A stretch of DNA of 64,000 nt, from positions 248,001 to 312,000 of the forward strand of contig NZ_PGGU01000005.1 in the NCBI RefSeq assembly GCF_002872075.1, read 5' to 3'. Below are positions 53,635 to 62,422 of the stretch, in pieces. Both the position numbers and the translations under genes were made by a program. Source of the DNA: Microbacterium aurantiacum (lineage in GTDB: Bacteria; Actinomycetota; Actinomycetes; Actinomycetales; Microbacteriaceae). Under the pieces are notes generated by a model. It had not been told where the DNA came from, did not search any database, and saw only the letters and a list, made by a program, of their open reading frames with translations. The stretch's first letter is position 1. Each line of letters begins with the position of its first letter.

Positions 53635-54750
53635 ATGTCACCGCAGATCACACCGATCGCCGACACCGCGCAGGATCTGGAGCTCACCGAGCGCATCCTG
53701 GGCCCGGACGGCATCCGCATCCCGAATCCGCAGCTGGATGCCTACATCGACGACGTCGATGCCGCACAACTGCGTGCACTGCATCGCGACATGGTCATCC
53801 TCCGCCGCATCGACGCCGAGGGCGTCGCTCTGCAGCGCCAGGGGCAACTCGGCCTGTGGGCGCCGTGCCAGGGCCAGGAGGCGACTCAGATCGGAACCGC
53901 CCGCGCGATCGCTCCGCAGGACTACGTCTTCCCCAGTTATCGGGAGACCGGCGTGATCTACGCGCGAGGCGCCGCCCCCGGCGACTACGTCAGGATGTGG
54001 CGTGGTGAGGAGGGTGCGGGCCACGACCCGGCCGCCCTCCGTGTGGCACCGCTGCAGATCATCATCGGCGCGCAGACGTTGCATGCCGTCGGCTACGCCC
54101 TCGGCATCAAGCACGACGGTGCCGACGAGGTGGCAGTGACCTACTTCGGCGACGGCGCGACCAGCCAGGGCGATGTCAATGAGGCGATGATCTTCGCCTC
54201 GTCCTACCAGGCCCCGGTCGTCTTCGTCTGTCAGAACAACCACTGGGCGATCTCCGAACCCGTCGCTCTGCAGTCCCAGTATCCGATCGCCGGCCGCGCA
54301 CCGGGGTTCGGCATCCCCAGCCTCCGGGTAGACGGCAACGACGTGCTCGCATGCATGGCGGCGATGCGCTGGGCGCTCGCCCACGCCCGCTCAGGCAAGG
54401 GCCCCGCGTACATCGAAGCGGTCACCTACCGGATGGGCCCGCACACCACGGCGGACGACCCGACCCGTTACCGGGACAATGCCGAACTGGAGCAGTGGCG
54501 CCGTCGCGACCCCATCACCCGTCTCGAGGCCCATCTGCGCGCCGCCGATGAGCTCAGCGACGAGCAGCTTGCCGAGACGCAGGCCGCGGCCGACGACGTC
54601 GCGCGCGAGATGCGCGCCGCGTGTCTCGGCATGACGACGCGCCCGCCCCTCGCGGTGTTCGACGGCGTCTATGCCGAGCCGCACACCGGTCTCGCCCGTC
54701 AGCGCGACGAATACGCTGCCTACCTCGCGACGTTCGACGGGGAGGTGTGA
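53635..54750 (+). CDS. bkdA: Branched-chain 2-oxoacid dehydrogenase E1 component, alpha subunit
   Basis: The alpha subunit binds thiamine diphosphate and, with beta, decarboxylates 2-oxoacids. The 371-residue protein has the motif GDGATSQGDVNEAMIFASSYQAPVVF, including GDG and the NN of VCQNNHWAIS, typical of two-subunit E1. PGAP-like names for such genes vary between pyruvate and branched-chain substrate; the local Lrp regulator and operon layout favour the branched-chain type. Two adjacent ATG codons (53632 and 53635) are possible; GGGAGG at 6 nt favours the second. The stop overlaps GTGA of the next gene. Confidence 0.9.
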   Translation: MSPQITPIADTAQDLELTERILGPDGIRIPNPQLDAYIDDVDAAQLRALHRDMVILRRIDAEGVALQRQGQLGLWAPCQGQEATQIGTARAIAPQDYVFPSYRETGVIYARGAAPGDYVRMWRGEEGAGHDPAALRVAPLQIIIGAQTLHAVGYALGIKHDGADEVAVTYFGDGATSQGDVNEAMIFASSYQAPVVFVCQNNHWAISEPVALQSQYPIAGRAPGFGIPSLRVDGNDVLACMAAMRWALAHARSGKGPAYIEAVTYRMGPHTTADDPTRYRDNAELEQWRRRDPITRLEAHLRAADELSDEQLAETQAAADDVAREMRAACLGMTTRPPLAVFDGVYAEPHTGLARQRDEYAAYLATFDGEV

Positions 54751-54752
54751 TC

Positions 54753-55763
54753 GTGACCGAGCTCACGCTGGGCAAGGCTCTCGGCGCCGGCCTGCGACAG
54801 GCGATGCGCGACGACGACAAAGTCGTGCTCCTCGGCGAGGACATCGGCAAGCTGGGCGGGGTCTTCCGGATCACCGACGGCCTGCTCGACGAGTTCGGGG
54901 CCAAGAGGGTCATCGACACCCCTCTCGCCGAATCCGGCATCGTCGGCACCGCGGTCGGCCTGGCCTTCCGTGGCTACCGTCCCGTGGTGGAGATCCAGTT
55001 CGACGGATTCGTCTACCCGGCCTTCGATCAGATCGTCGCGCAGGTCGCCAAGCTGCACTACCGCACGCAGGGGCGTGTGAGGATGCCGATCACCATCCGC
55101 ATTCCCTGGGCGGGCGGGATCGGGGCTGCCGAGCATCACTCGGAATCACCGGAGGCGTACTTCGTGCACACGGCCGGTCTCCGCGTCATCGCCGTGTCCA
55201 ATCCGGAGGACGCCTACCGGAGCCTCCGCCAGGCCATCGCCTCCGACGACCCGGTGATCTTCTTCGAACCCAAGCGCCTCTACCACCACAAGGGAGAGGT
55301 CGACCTCGACGCGTCGCTCGCCGATGCGCCGCCGATGGGTCTCGCCCGTGTGCTGCGCGAAGGCACCGATGCCACGCTCATCACATACGGCGCCATGGTC
55401 TCCACCGCACTGCAGGCCGCGGACGCGGCGGAGGACGACGGCATCTCGCTGGAGGTCATCGACCTGCGCTCGCTGTCGCCGGTGGACTACGACTCGGTCG
55501 CGGCATCCGTCCGCAAGACCGGCCGCGTCGTCGTCGCCCACGAGGCGTCTCGCGAGGCCGGCGTCGCCGCCGAGGTGATCGCCAGCATCACGGAGCGCTG
55601 CTTCGAGTACCTGGAATCCGCCCCTCTGAGAGTCACCGGTCACGACATCCCGTACCCACCCGCAAAGCTCGAGAAGTACCACCTTCCGGACCTTGACCGT
55701 CTCCTCGACGCCGTCGACCGTGTCCTGGACCGGCCGAACAGCCTGACGGGAGCGGACGCATGA
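54753..55763 (+). CDS. bkdB: Branched-chain 2-oxoacid dehydrogenase E1 component, beta subunit
   Basis: The 336-residue beta subunit begins TELTLGKALGAGLRQAMRDD, then VLLGEDIGKLGGVFRITDGL and DTPLAESGIVGTAVGLAFRG, with PVVEIQFDGFVYPAFDQIV, IRIPWAGGIGAAEHHSES and a C-terminal transketolase-C domain (ITYGAMVSTALQAADAA, RSLSPVDYDSV). GTG 54753 is chosen because GGGGAGG lies 7 nt upstream; another GTG at 54747 overlaps the E1 alpha stop. It overlaps the E2 gene by 4 nt, so the E1-E2 order is E1 alpha, E1 beta, E2. Confidence 0.93.
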   Translation: MTELTLGKALGAGLRQAMRDDDKVVLLGEDIGKLGGVFRITDGLLDEFGAKRVIDTPLAESGIVGTAVGLAFRGYRPVVEIQFDGFVYPAFDQIVAQVAKLHYRTQGRVRMPITIRIPWAGGIGAAEHHSESPEAYFVHTAGLRVIAVSNPEDAYRSLRQAIASDDPVIFFEPKRLYHHKGEVDLDASLADAPPMGLARVLREGTDATLITYGAMVSTALQAADAAEDDGISLEVIDLRSLSPVDYDSVAASVRKTGRVVVAHEASREAGVAAEVIASITERCFEYLESAPLRVTGHDIPYPPAKLEKYHLPDLDRLLDAVDRVLDRPNSLTGADA

Positions 55764-57145
55764 TCGCGGAGTTCCGCCTGCCCGACCTCGGTGAAGGACT
55801 CACCGAGGCGGAAGTGGTGCAATGGCTGGTCGCTCCCGGCGATGCCGTCGCCCTGAACCAGACCCTCGCCGAGGTGGAGACCGCGAAGGCCGTGGTCGAG
55901 CTCCCGTCACCGTATGCCGGCACCGTGTCGACGCTGCATGCGGAGGCAGGCGACACCGTGGCCGTCGGCGCCCCTCTGATCGAGTTCGACGTCGTCGGCG
56001 ACGAGCCGGCCAAGCCCACGGGGTCCGCCGACGAGAAGGCTTCGGAGAAACCTCCTCAGGAGAAGGCACAGCCGAATCTCGTCGGGTACGGTGCGGCACC
56101 GTCGTCGACGGGCCGTCCGGCGCGTCGCGCCCGCCGCGCATCGGCCGTCCCTGCAGCGACCGACACCGCGGTGATGGAAGCGGCGCCGCACGATGCCCGT
56201 CCCACGGCGAGCGTGGAGACGGTGATCGAGCGGCCTCGCTCGACGCCACCCGTACGTGCACACGCCAAGCGACGGGGGATCGACCTCGTTCTCGTCGCTG
56301 CAGAAGTCGGGGATCGCGTCATCACCCGCGCCGATGTCGACGCGTACGCCGAGCGGATCGGCGCAGCTTCTGCTCCCGAGGACTCCGTTGCCCAAAGATC
56401 GGAGTATTCGGTGCCGCGGTCGCCCGTTGGGTTCGGTGAGGGCGACCGTGAGACGCGCATCCCGATCCGCGGTGTGCGCAAGCACACGGCAGCCGCGATG
56501 GTGCAGAGCGCGTTCACGGCGCCGCACGTGACGGTCTTCCATACGGTCGACGTCACCGCGACGATGGATCTGCTCACCTCCCTCCGCGAGGATCGAGCCC
56601 TGTCGGCGCACCGCATCGGTCCGCTCGCGGTCATCGCGAAGGCGGTCTGTCTCGCGCTGGGACGCACGCCCGGACTGAACTCGAGCTGGGACGAGGCGGC
56701 GGCGGAGATCGTGCAGCACCACTATGTCGATCTCGGGATCGCCGCGGCGACCGAGCGCGGGCTCATCGTCCCGAACATCCGCGATGCGGAACGCCTCACC
56801 CTCATCGAGATCGCCGATGCGCTGCGTGCCCTCGCCGAGACGGCGCGTGCCGGGAAGACGTCACCGGCCGAACTCGCCGGCGGTACGTTCTCGATCTCGA
56901 ACATCGGCGTCTTCGGCATCGATGCGGGCACGCCGATCCTGCCACCGGGGCAGTCAGGGATCCTCGCGGTCGGTGCGGTCCGTCGTCAGCCGTGGGAGTA
57001 CCGCGGAGAGATCGCGCTGCGTCAGATGATGACCCTGAGTCTCTCGTTCGACCATCGCGTGGTCGACGGCGCCGAGGGCGCGCGATTCCTCAAAGACGTG
57101 GCCGACATCCTCGAGGAGCCGGGGCGGGCGATGCTGCTCGCCTAG
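55760..57145 (+). CDS. bkdC: Dihydrolipoamide acyltransferase E2 (branched-chain type)
   Basis: The 461-residue E2 core transfers acyl groups from lipoate to CoA. An N-terminal lipoyl domain has K43 in VETAKAVVEL (lipoylation site), a flexible Pro/Ala/Glu linker with a short charged stretch follows, then a peripheral subunit-binding domain near residues 155-190 (RAHAKRRGIDLVLVAAEVG) and the catalytic acetyltransferase domain ending SLSFDHRVVDGAEGARFL, with H432 and D436. There is a single lipoyl domain. No E3 (lipoamide dehydrogenase) gene is in the window. Its TAG stop overlaps the stop of the convergent phosphatase gene (CTAG at 57142-57145). Confidence 0.95.
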   Translation: MIAEFRLPDLGEGLTEAEVVQWLVAPGDAVALNQTLAEVETAKAVVELPSPYAGTVSTLHAEAGDTVAVGAPLIEFDVVGDEPAKPTGSADEKASEKPPQEKAQPNLVGYGAAPSSTGRPARRARRASAVPAATDTAVMEAAPHDARPTASVETVIERPRSTPPVRAHAKRRGIDLVLVAAEVGDRVITRADVDAYAERIGAASAPEDSVAQRSEYSVPRSPVGFGEGDRETRIPIRGVRKHTAAAMVQSAFTAPHVTVFHTVDVTATMDLLTSLREDRALSAHRIGPLAVIAKAVCLALGRTPGLNSSWDEAAAEIVQHHYVDLGIAAATERGLIVPNIRDAERLTLIEIADALRALAETARAGKTSPAELAGGTFSISNIGVFGIDAGTPILPPGQSGILAVGAVRRQPWEYRGEIALRQMMTLSLSFDHRVVDGAEGARFLKDVADILEEPGRAMLLA

Positions 57146-57726
57146 ATGACCGCGTGCTCGAGCAGCCGCAAGGAGCCGGGAGAGGCCTCGAAGCGGTGCA
57201 CCGACCCGTTGCGGAGGAGTTCGCCTTCACGGGGGAGCGTGCCGCCGGAGACATGGTCGAGTAGGGAGCGGATCACGCCGCCGTGAGTGACGACGATGAC
57301 GGATTCGGCGAGGGGCGCCGAGCGACGCCGCGCATCGCGGGCGATGCGATGCAGCGCCGACATCGCGCGTTCGCACACCTGGGCGAGCGACTCCGCACCC
57401 GGCACGTCGGAGAGCCAATCGCCGTAGGTGCGGATGTAGTCGGCCACCAGCATCCCCTCGCCGTCGCCGAACTCCCGTTCCCGCATGTCCGGGACGAGGA
57501 GCGGAGCATCGAGGCCGAGGTCGGCTGCGATGATCTGCGCGGTCTCATGCGCGCGGACCAGCGGGCTCGCGTAGATCGTGTGGTGCGTGCCGTCGGCGAG
57601 CAGGGCTGCCGCGGCGCGCGCATCGGCTCGGCCGGTGTCGTTGAGGGCGATGTCCGTGGTGCCCTGGATGCGGCGGTCGAGGTTCCAGTCGGTCTGGCCG
57701 TGGCGGACGAGGGTCAGCAGGGTCAC
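57142..57726 (-). CDS. Histidine phosphatase family protein
   Basis: The 194-residue protein opens with LTLVRHGQTDWNLDRRIQG, the RHG motif with the phosphorylated His, and continues LVRAHETAQIIAADLG, FGDGEGMLVADY and VIVVTHGGVIRSLLDH, the second His. This phosphoglycerate-mutase-like fold hydrolyses small phosphoesters or phosphoproteins; the substrate is unknown. The GTG start overlaps the Sir2 stop (GTGA), so it is co-translated with the sirtuin. It converges on bkdC. Confidence 0.93.
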   Translation of the reverse strand: MTLLTLVRHGQTDWNLDRRIQGTTDIALNDTGRADARAAAALLADGTHHTIYASPLVRAHETAQIIAADLGLDAPLLVPDMREREFGDGEGMLVADYIRTYGDWLSDVPGAESLAQVCERAMSALHRIARDARRRSAPLAESVIVVTHGGVIRSLLDHVSGGTLPREGELLRNGSVHRFEASPGSLRLLEHAVI

Positions 57727-58562
57727 TTCAGCAGCTCCTGGAGGGCGGGGAGGACGTCGCTGGTGCCCGCGGCGAGGGTGACATTCGCCCAGGGATCCGC
57801 GCGAGTGGGCTCGCGGTTGACGATGATCAGGGGGATGCCGCGGCGGCGCGCGCGCTCGATGAGACGCACGCCCGAGTTGACGACGAGTGAGGAACCGGCC
57901 ACGATCAGGGCCGTGCTGGCGCGCAGCAGCGACTCGGCGGCGCGGAAACGATCCTGCGGCACGTACTCCCCGAAGAAGACGACGTCCGGTTTGAGCATGC
58001 CGTCGCACACGGTGCAGGTTGGAATGATGAAGCCGTCGGTCGTCTCCGGCAGCACATCGCCGTCCGGCGCGAGGGCGACGTTCTCGGGCACGGTGATCCA
58101 GGGATTGCGCTCTTCGATCTGCACAGCGATGTCCCGGCGATCGAAGACCTGACCGCAGTGCAGGCAGAACACGCGACGCATCGTGCCGTGCACCTCGATG
58201 ACGTGCGAACTGCCGGCGCGAAGGTGCAGTCCGTCGACGTTCTGGGTGATGACGCCGCTGACGACACCGGACGCCTCCATCTCGGCGAGGGCGAGATGCC
58301 CGGGATTGGGATGCGCGTCCGCGAACGCGCGCCAGCCGAGGTGCCCGCCGACCCAGTAGCGGCGGCGAGCAGCCTCATCGCCCAGGTACGTCTGGATGGT
58401 CATCGGATCGCTGCCGGGACGAGCGCCCTCGCCGCGGTAGGCGGGGATGCCGGAGTCGGTCGAGATGCCCGCTCCGGTGAGAAGCGCCACCCGATGCCCG
58501 CGGAGCAGATCAGCGGATTCGACGAGGCCGGCCTGCAGCTCTTCGTCTGTCATCGCGCTCAC
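57723..58562 (-). CDS. Sir2-family NAD-dependent protein deacylase
   Basis: Sirtuins remove acyl groups from lysine using NAD+. The 279-residue protein has VALLTGAGISTDSGIPAYRG, then ITQNVDGLHLRAGSSHVIEVHGTM with the catalytic His, a zinc module with CLHCGQVF and CTVCDGML (four cysteines), and PDVVFFGEYVPQDRF, VAGSSLVVNSG and NREPTR, typical of class III-like bacterial sirtuins. GTG 58562 is preceded by GGAGG at 4 nt; ATG 58553 three codons in is also possible. A TAGAAT -10 box (58579-58584 minus) lies about 17 nt upstream. It is coupled to the histidine phosphatase gene. Confidence 0.93.
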   Translation of the reverse strand: MSAMTDEELQAGLVESADLLRGHRVALLTGAGISTDSGIPAYRGEGARPGSDPMTIQTYLGDEAARRRYWVGGHLGWRAFADAHPNPGHLALAEMEASGVVSGVITQNVDGLHLRAGSSHVIEVHGTMRRVFCLHCGQVFDRRDIAVQIEERNPWITVPENVALAPDGDVLPETTDGFIIPTCTVCDGMLKPDVVFFGEYVPQDRFRAAESLLRASTALIVAGSSLVVNSGVRLIERARRRGIPLIIVNREPTRADPWANVTLAAGTSDVLPALQELLK

Positions 58563-58578
58563 GGAACCTCCACGACTG

Positions 58579-58584
58579 ATTCTA
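58579..58584 (-). promoter_or_regulatory. -10 box of the sirtuin gene
   Basis: TAGAAT on the minus strand with a leader of about 10 nt containing GGAGG before GTG 58562. It overlaps TACGAT (58583-58588, plus), which could serve the divergent TrmH gene. Confidence 0.4.
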
Positions 58585-58617
58585 CGATGCCCGCGGGACG
58601 TGTCAGGCTGGACCCCT

Positions 58618-59418
58618 ATGGAACTCGTGCACGTCGACACCGCGGACGACCCGCGTCTCGACGACTACCGTTCGCTGACGGACGTCGCTCTGCGTCGCAT
58701 TGTGGAACCCGCGGGCGGACTGTACATCGCAGAATCGGCTACGGTCATCGCTCGTGCGTGTGCCGCCGGGCATCGCCCGCGGTCCGTCCTGGTGCAGGAG
58801 CGCCGGGTCGACGACATCCGGAAGATCCTGGGGGACGCACCGGTGCCCGTCTACGTGGTGCCGGACGATGTGGCGGAGAACGTCACCGGTTTCGCGGTGC
58901 ACCGCGGTGCCATCGCATCCATGCACCGACCTGTGCTCCCGGCGGTCTCCGAGGTCGTGAAAGACGCCTCGCTGGTCCTGATCCTGGATGACCTCGCGGA
59001 TCACACGAACGTCGGCGCCGCTTTCCGTGCAGCTGCTGGCCTCGGCGCAGACGCCGTCCTGGTGACCCCGCGGTGCAGCGATCCGCTGTACCGCCGAAGT
59101 GTGCGCGTGAGCATGGGCACGGTCTTCCAGGTGCCGTGGACGCGGCTCGGCGAGTGGGATGACGCGGCGGAAGAGCTGCACGCGTCCGGTTTTGAACTCG
59201 CGGCGCTCGCGCTGAGCGACGATGCGGTGACGCTCGACGCCTATGCAGCGAATCGCCCTCGTCGTGTGGCGCTGGTGATGGGGTCGGAGGGCCATGGGCT
59301 TTCGGCCCGTGCCCTGGAGGTCGCCGACACGATCGTCACGATCCCGATGACCGGGGGAGTGGACTCCCTCAATGTCGCCTCGGCGGCGGCCGTCGCCCTG
59401 TGGGCGCTCTCGCGCTGA
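58618..59418 (+). CDS. RNA methyltransferase, TrmH/SpoU family
   Basis: The 266-residue protein has an N-terminal substrate-binding domain (LYIAESATVIARACAAGHRP) and a SPOUT methyltransferase domain with the three signature motifs LDDLADHTNVGAAFRAAAGLG, VALVMGSEGHGLS and IPMTGGVDSLNVASAAAVALW. It methylates a ribose 2'-OH in rRNA or tRNA, possibly G2251-like or tRNA position 18; the target is not readable from sequence. ATG 58618 starts MELVHVDTADDP; CAGGCT lies 8 nt upstream. It ends before the decayed palindrome at 59446. Confidence 0.92.
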   Translation: MELVHVDTADDPRLDDYRSLTDVALRRIVEPAGGLYIAESATVIARACAAGHRPRSVLVQERRVDDIRKILGDAPVPVYVVPDDVAENVTGFAVHRGAIASMHRPVLPAVSEVVKDASLVLILDDLADHTNVGAAFRAAAGLGADAVLVTPRCSDPLYRRSVRVSMGTVFQVPWTRLGEWDDAAEELHASGFELAALALSDDAVTLDAYAANRPRRVALVMGSEGHGLSARALEVADTIVTIPMTGGVDSLNVASAAAVALWALSR

Positions 59419-59445
59419 GCGGCCCTCCGTCACTACGAACCCATG

Positions 59446-59511
59446 CATTCTGCACGAGACACCACGTGTGGCGTGTCGCTTCACGCGGACGATGTCGTTT
59501 GGTGCGGCAAC
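59446..59511. repeat. Decayed copy of the 15531 palindrome
   Basis: The left arm ATTCTGCACGAGACACCACG (59447-59466) differs from the first copy at one base. The right arm is diverged, but GACG...GGTGCGG at 59490-59510 is still similar. It lies in the 111-nt gap between the convergent TrmH-type and SGNH genes, the same kind of setting as the intact copy. Confidence 0.55.
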
Positions 59512-59529
59512 GCCCGGCGGCCCTGACCT

Positions 59530-60357
59530 CTAGTCGGTTTCCGGCCAGAAGATCGGCGCCGGGTCGGGGCGCTTGGCGGCGACGTTGTCGCCGGACGACT
59601 GATGGCGGATGCGGCGGAGCACCCACGGCACGAGGTGCTCGCGAGCCCAGCCGAGGTCTTCGGCACGGGCCTCGCGCCAGGTGCGCATCGGGATCGCCTC
59701 CGGCTGCATGGCCGTGAGATCGTTCGGCACGTTCAGCGCGCGCAGCGCCATCCGCGCCACCTCGTGGTGCCCGAGCGCGTTGTAGTGCAGACGATCGTCG
59801 TCGAAGAAGCGCAGATCCTGCACGACCTTGAGCGCCCACTGATCGGCGACGATGCAATCGTGCCGATCGGCGATCGCGCGCACGTTCTCGTTGTAGATCG
59901 CGACCTTTCCGCGGAACGGTCGGAACACCGGCGTGAACCCCGTGTCGATACCGGTGAACAGCAGCACGGAGGCGCCCGTCGAAGCGAGGCGGCTGACCGC
60001 ATCCTCCAGCTGTGCGGCGATGGCATCCGGATCGGTGCCGGGCCGGATGACGTCGTTCCCTCCTGCACAGATCGACACGAGGTCCGGGCGCAGAGCGACG
60101 GCCGGTTCGATCTGATCGGCGACGATCTGCGCGATCAGCTTGCCGCGCACCGCGAGGTTCGCGTATGCGAAGTCGTCGACCTGCTGAGCGAGCACCGCCG
60201 CGACGCGGTCGGCCCACCCGCGGTGGCCGCCCGGGGCGGCCGGATCGGGGTCGCCGATGCCCTCGGTGAACGAATCGCCGACGGCGACGAAACGTCGCCA
60301 CGGGTGGACCGTCTCGTTGTCGAGGCGTGAGGTCCGAGTCGAATCCTGGTCGGTCAT
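59530..60357 (-). CDS. SGNH/GDSL hydrolase family protein
   Basis: The 275-residue protein has block I FVAVGDSFTEGIGDP with the nucleophile Ser, block II Gly in AVRGK, block III SICAGGNDVIRPG and block V DRLHYNALGHHEVAR with catalytic Asp and His. It is a cytoplasmic esterase/lipase-like hydrolase; no signal peptide is seen. The C-terminal tail (about 60 residues, AREHLVPWVLRRIRHQ and following) extends past the core. ATG 60357 has AAGGAG 6 nt upstream. The 125-nt gap to the divergent helicase gene holds only the helicase promoter. Confidence 0.92.
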   Translation of the reverse strand: MTDQDSTRTSRLDNETVHPWRRFVAVGDSFTEGIGDPDPAAPGGHRGWADRVAAVLAQQVDDFAYANLAVRGKLIAQIVADQIEPAVALRPDLVSICAGGNDVIRPGTDPDAIAAQLEDAVSRLASTGASVLLFTGIDTGFTPVFRPFRGKVAIYNENVRAIADRHDCIVADQWALKVVQDLRFFDDDRLHYNALGHHEVARMALRALNVPNDLTAMQPEAIPMRTWREARAEDLGWAREHLVPWVLRRIRHQSSGDNVAAKRPDPAPIFWPETD

Positions 60358-60469
60358 CCAGCTCTCCTTCGCGAACGAACGCCGTCCGGCGGTGGCCACG
60401 GCGCAGTGACCGAGCCTACCTCTCACCGTCGCCGGGGGAGTGCGCGCAAGGAATGTCAGGGACAGCGAT

Positions 60470-60475
60470 TATCGT
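60470..60475 (+). promoter_or_regulatory. -10 box of the helicase gene
   Basis: TATCGT, then 7 nt, then ATG 60483. It supports the start; in-frame upstream codons lie in the divergent gene's 5' region. Confidence 0.4.
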
Positions 60476-60482
60476 GGAGTCG

Positions 60483-62225
60483 ATGCTTTCTCCGTCCTTT
60501 CCCCAGCGCGCCCCCTGGGGGACGGCCGACAAGCTCCGCGCCTGGCAGCGGGAAGCCCTGGACGCCTATTTTCAGGCCGATCAGCGCGACTTCCTGGTCG
60601 CGGCGACCCCGGGCGCAGGCAAGACCACCTTCGCTCTGACTCTCGCCGTCGAGCTGCTGCGCCTGGGTGACATCGACCGGATCATCGTCGTCGCGCCGAC
60701 CGAGCACCTGAAGACCCAGTGGGCGGATGCTGCGGCACGCGTTCACATCCGGCTCGATCCGCGCTTCAAGAACAGCCACTGGGCGCCGGCACGGCACTAT
60801 CACGGCGCCGTCGTCACCTATGCCCAGGTCGCGGCGAAGTCATCCGTGCACCGCCACCTCACCGAAGACGCGAAGACACTCGTGATCCTCGACGAGGTGC
60901 ATCACGGCGGCGACGCGCTGAGCTGGGGTGATGCGATCCGCGACGCCTACGGCCCGGCAAAGCGTCGTCTGCTGCTGTCCGGAACGCCGTTCCGCAGCGA
61001 CACCGCTCCGATCCCGTTCGTCGAGTACCTGCCGGACGAGTCCGGTGCGCGCGTCTCCAGCACCGACTACCGCTACGGGTACGGGCGCGCTCTCGCCGAC
61101 GGAGTGGTGCGGCCGGTGCTGTTCCACATGTACGCGGGCAAGATGCGCTGGCGCACGAGTGCGGGCGACGAACTCGAGACCCATCTCGGCCAGGACAACA
61201 CGAAGGACGTCACCTCTCAGGCGTGGCGGACCGCTCTCGATCCGGAGGGCGACTGGATGCCGGCGGTGCTGTCGGCCGCCGACCGGCGCCTCACCGAGAT
61301 CCGCCATCACGTGCCGGATGCCGGCGGGCTGGTGCTCGCAACGGATCAGACCGTTGCGCGGGCCTACGCGAAGATCCTGCACAGCATCACCCGTCAGCAT
61401 CCGACGGTCGTCCTCTCCGATGATGCGACGGCCTCGGAACGCATCGAGAAGTTCAGCGCGAGCACCGATCGCTGGATGGTCGCGGTGCGGATGGTGTCGG
61501 AGGGCGTGGATGTGCCACGCCTCGCCGTGGGCGTGTACGCGACGTCGTCGTCGACGCCGCTGTTCTTCGCACAGGCGATCGGACGTTTCGTGCGTGCCCG
61601 GCGGCGCGGTGAGGCCGCGAGCGTCTTCCTCCCGAACGTGCCCGTGCTGATGGGGCTCGCCAACGAGATGGAGAAGCAGCGCGATCACGCGCTGGACCGT
61701 CAGAGCAAGGACGAGGATGGCCTCGACGACTCGCTCCTGGAAAGTGCGAATCGCGAGGAAGAGGTCTCGGACGCACTGACTCAGGAGTTCAGCTACAAGG
61801 CGATCTCATCGGTCGCGCACTTCGACCGCGTCGTATTCGACGGCGATGAGTTCGGCCAGCTCGCAGAACCCGGCACCCCCGAGGAGGAGGAGTTCATCGG
61901 GTTCCCGGGACTTCTCGAGCCGGAGCATGTGCACGAGCTGCTGATGCAGCGCCAGGCGCGGCAGTCGAGGCTGCGCGAAACACGCGAGGCGAATACGGAG
62001 CCCACCGCGACGACCACGCTGCCTGCCCCGTTGCACCGTACTCTGCGGGAGCAGCGTCAGCTGCTGAACAGCCTGGTCGGGCTCTATGCGCGCCAGGCCG
62101 GCGAACCGCACGGTGCCGTCCATGCCGAACTGCGGCGCATCTGCGGCGGCCCCGCCGTGGCCCAGGCGACCGTGACGCAGTTGCAGTCGCGCATCGACGT
62201 GCTGCGCAAGCGAGTGCGTTCGTAG
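60483..62225 (+). CDS. DEAD/DEAH-box helicase (SF2)
   Basis: The 580-residue protein shows SF2 motifs in order: LRAWQREALDAYF, Walker A VAATPGAGKTTFALTLA near residue 40, VVAPTEHLKTQWA (Ib), VILDEVHHGGD (II, DEVH-H), LLLSGTPFRSD (III), VVRMVSEGVDVPRLAVGVYAT (V) and FFAQAIGRFVRARRRGE (VI). It belongs to the UvrB/type III restriction-like branch seen in many actinobacterial chromosomes; the nucleic acid substrate is unknown. The C-terminal 150 residues (acidic DEFGQLAEPGTPEEEEF, then a coiled-coil-like VHELLMQRQARQSRLR) are specific to this subfamily. It has no restriction or methylation partner nearby. Confidence 0.9.
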   Translation: MLSPSFPQRAPWGTADKLRAWQREALDAYFQADQRDFLVAATPGAGKTTFALTLAVELLRLGDIDRIIVVAPTEHLKTQWADAAARVHIRLDPRFKNSHWAPARHYHGAVVTYAQVAAKSSVHRHLTEDAKTLVILDEVHHGGDALSWGDAIRDAYGPAKRRLLLSGTPFRSDTAPIPFVEYLPDESGARVSSTDYRYGYGRALADGVVRPVLFHMYAGKMRWRTSAGDELETHLGQDNTKDVTSQAWRTALDPEGDWMPAVLSAADRRLTEIRHHVPDAGGLVLATDQTVARAYAKILHSITRQHPTVVLSDDATASERIEKFSASTDRWMVAVRMVSEGVDVPRLAVGVYATSSSTPLFFAQAIGRFVRARRRGEAASVFLPNVPVLMGLANEMEKQRDHALDRQSKDEDGLDDSLLESANREEEVSDALTQEFSYKAISSVAHFDRVVFDGDEFGQLAEPGTPEEEEFIGFPGLLEPEHVHELLMQRQARQSRLRETREANTEPTATTTLPAPLHRTLREQRQLLNSLVGLYARQAGEPHGAVHAELRRICGGPAVAQATVTQLQSRIDVLRKRVRS

Positions 62226-62260
62226 CATCCGCTTCGGGCTGCGGGTGGTCCCTGAGCCGG

Positions 62261-62317
62261 GCCCACGCGCCCCGAGACTCCGGGCAGCGCGCAGCGATGT
62301 CCGGAGTGGGCGTGGGC
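62261..62317 (+). terminator. Interrupted hairpin after the helicase gene
   Basis: GCCCACGC (62261-62268) pairs with GCGTGGGC (62310-62317), and inside it ACTCCGG (62277-62283) pairs with CCGGAGT (62301-62307). It begins 36 nt beyond the helicase stop, in the 197-nt gap, which otherwise holds a TAGCGT box (about 62387) and the ribosome site of the next gene. Confidence 0.4.
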
Positions 62318-62422
62318 ACGAAGGGTTCGGATGCCCGAAATGCTGGCAATCCGGGCGCCGGGCCTTCTTCGGCGCCATCACGCGGATAGCGTGGAACGGT
62401 TGCCCATCGACCTGGAGGTTCC

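Noticed and set aside
60483..62225. Restriction-modification or phage-defence system around the SF2 helicase
   Set aside because: No methylase, nuclease or other defence-type gene is adjacent; neighbours are a lipase-like hydrolase and a metal transporter.
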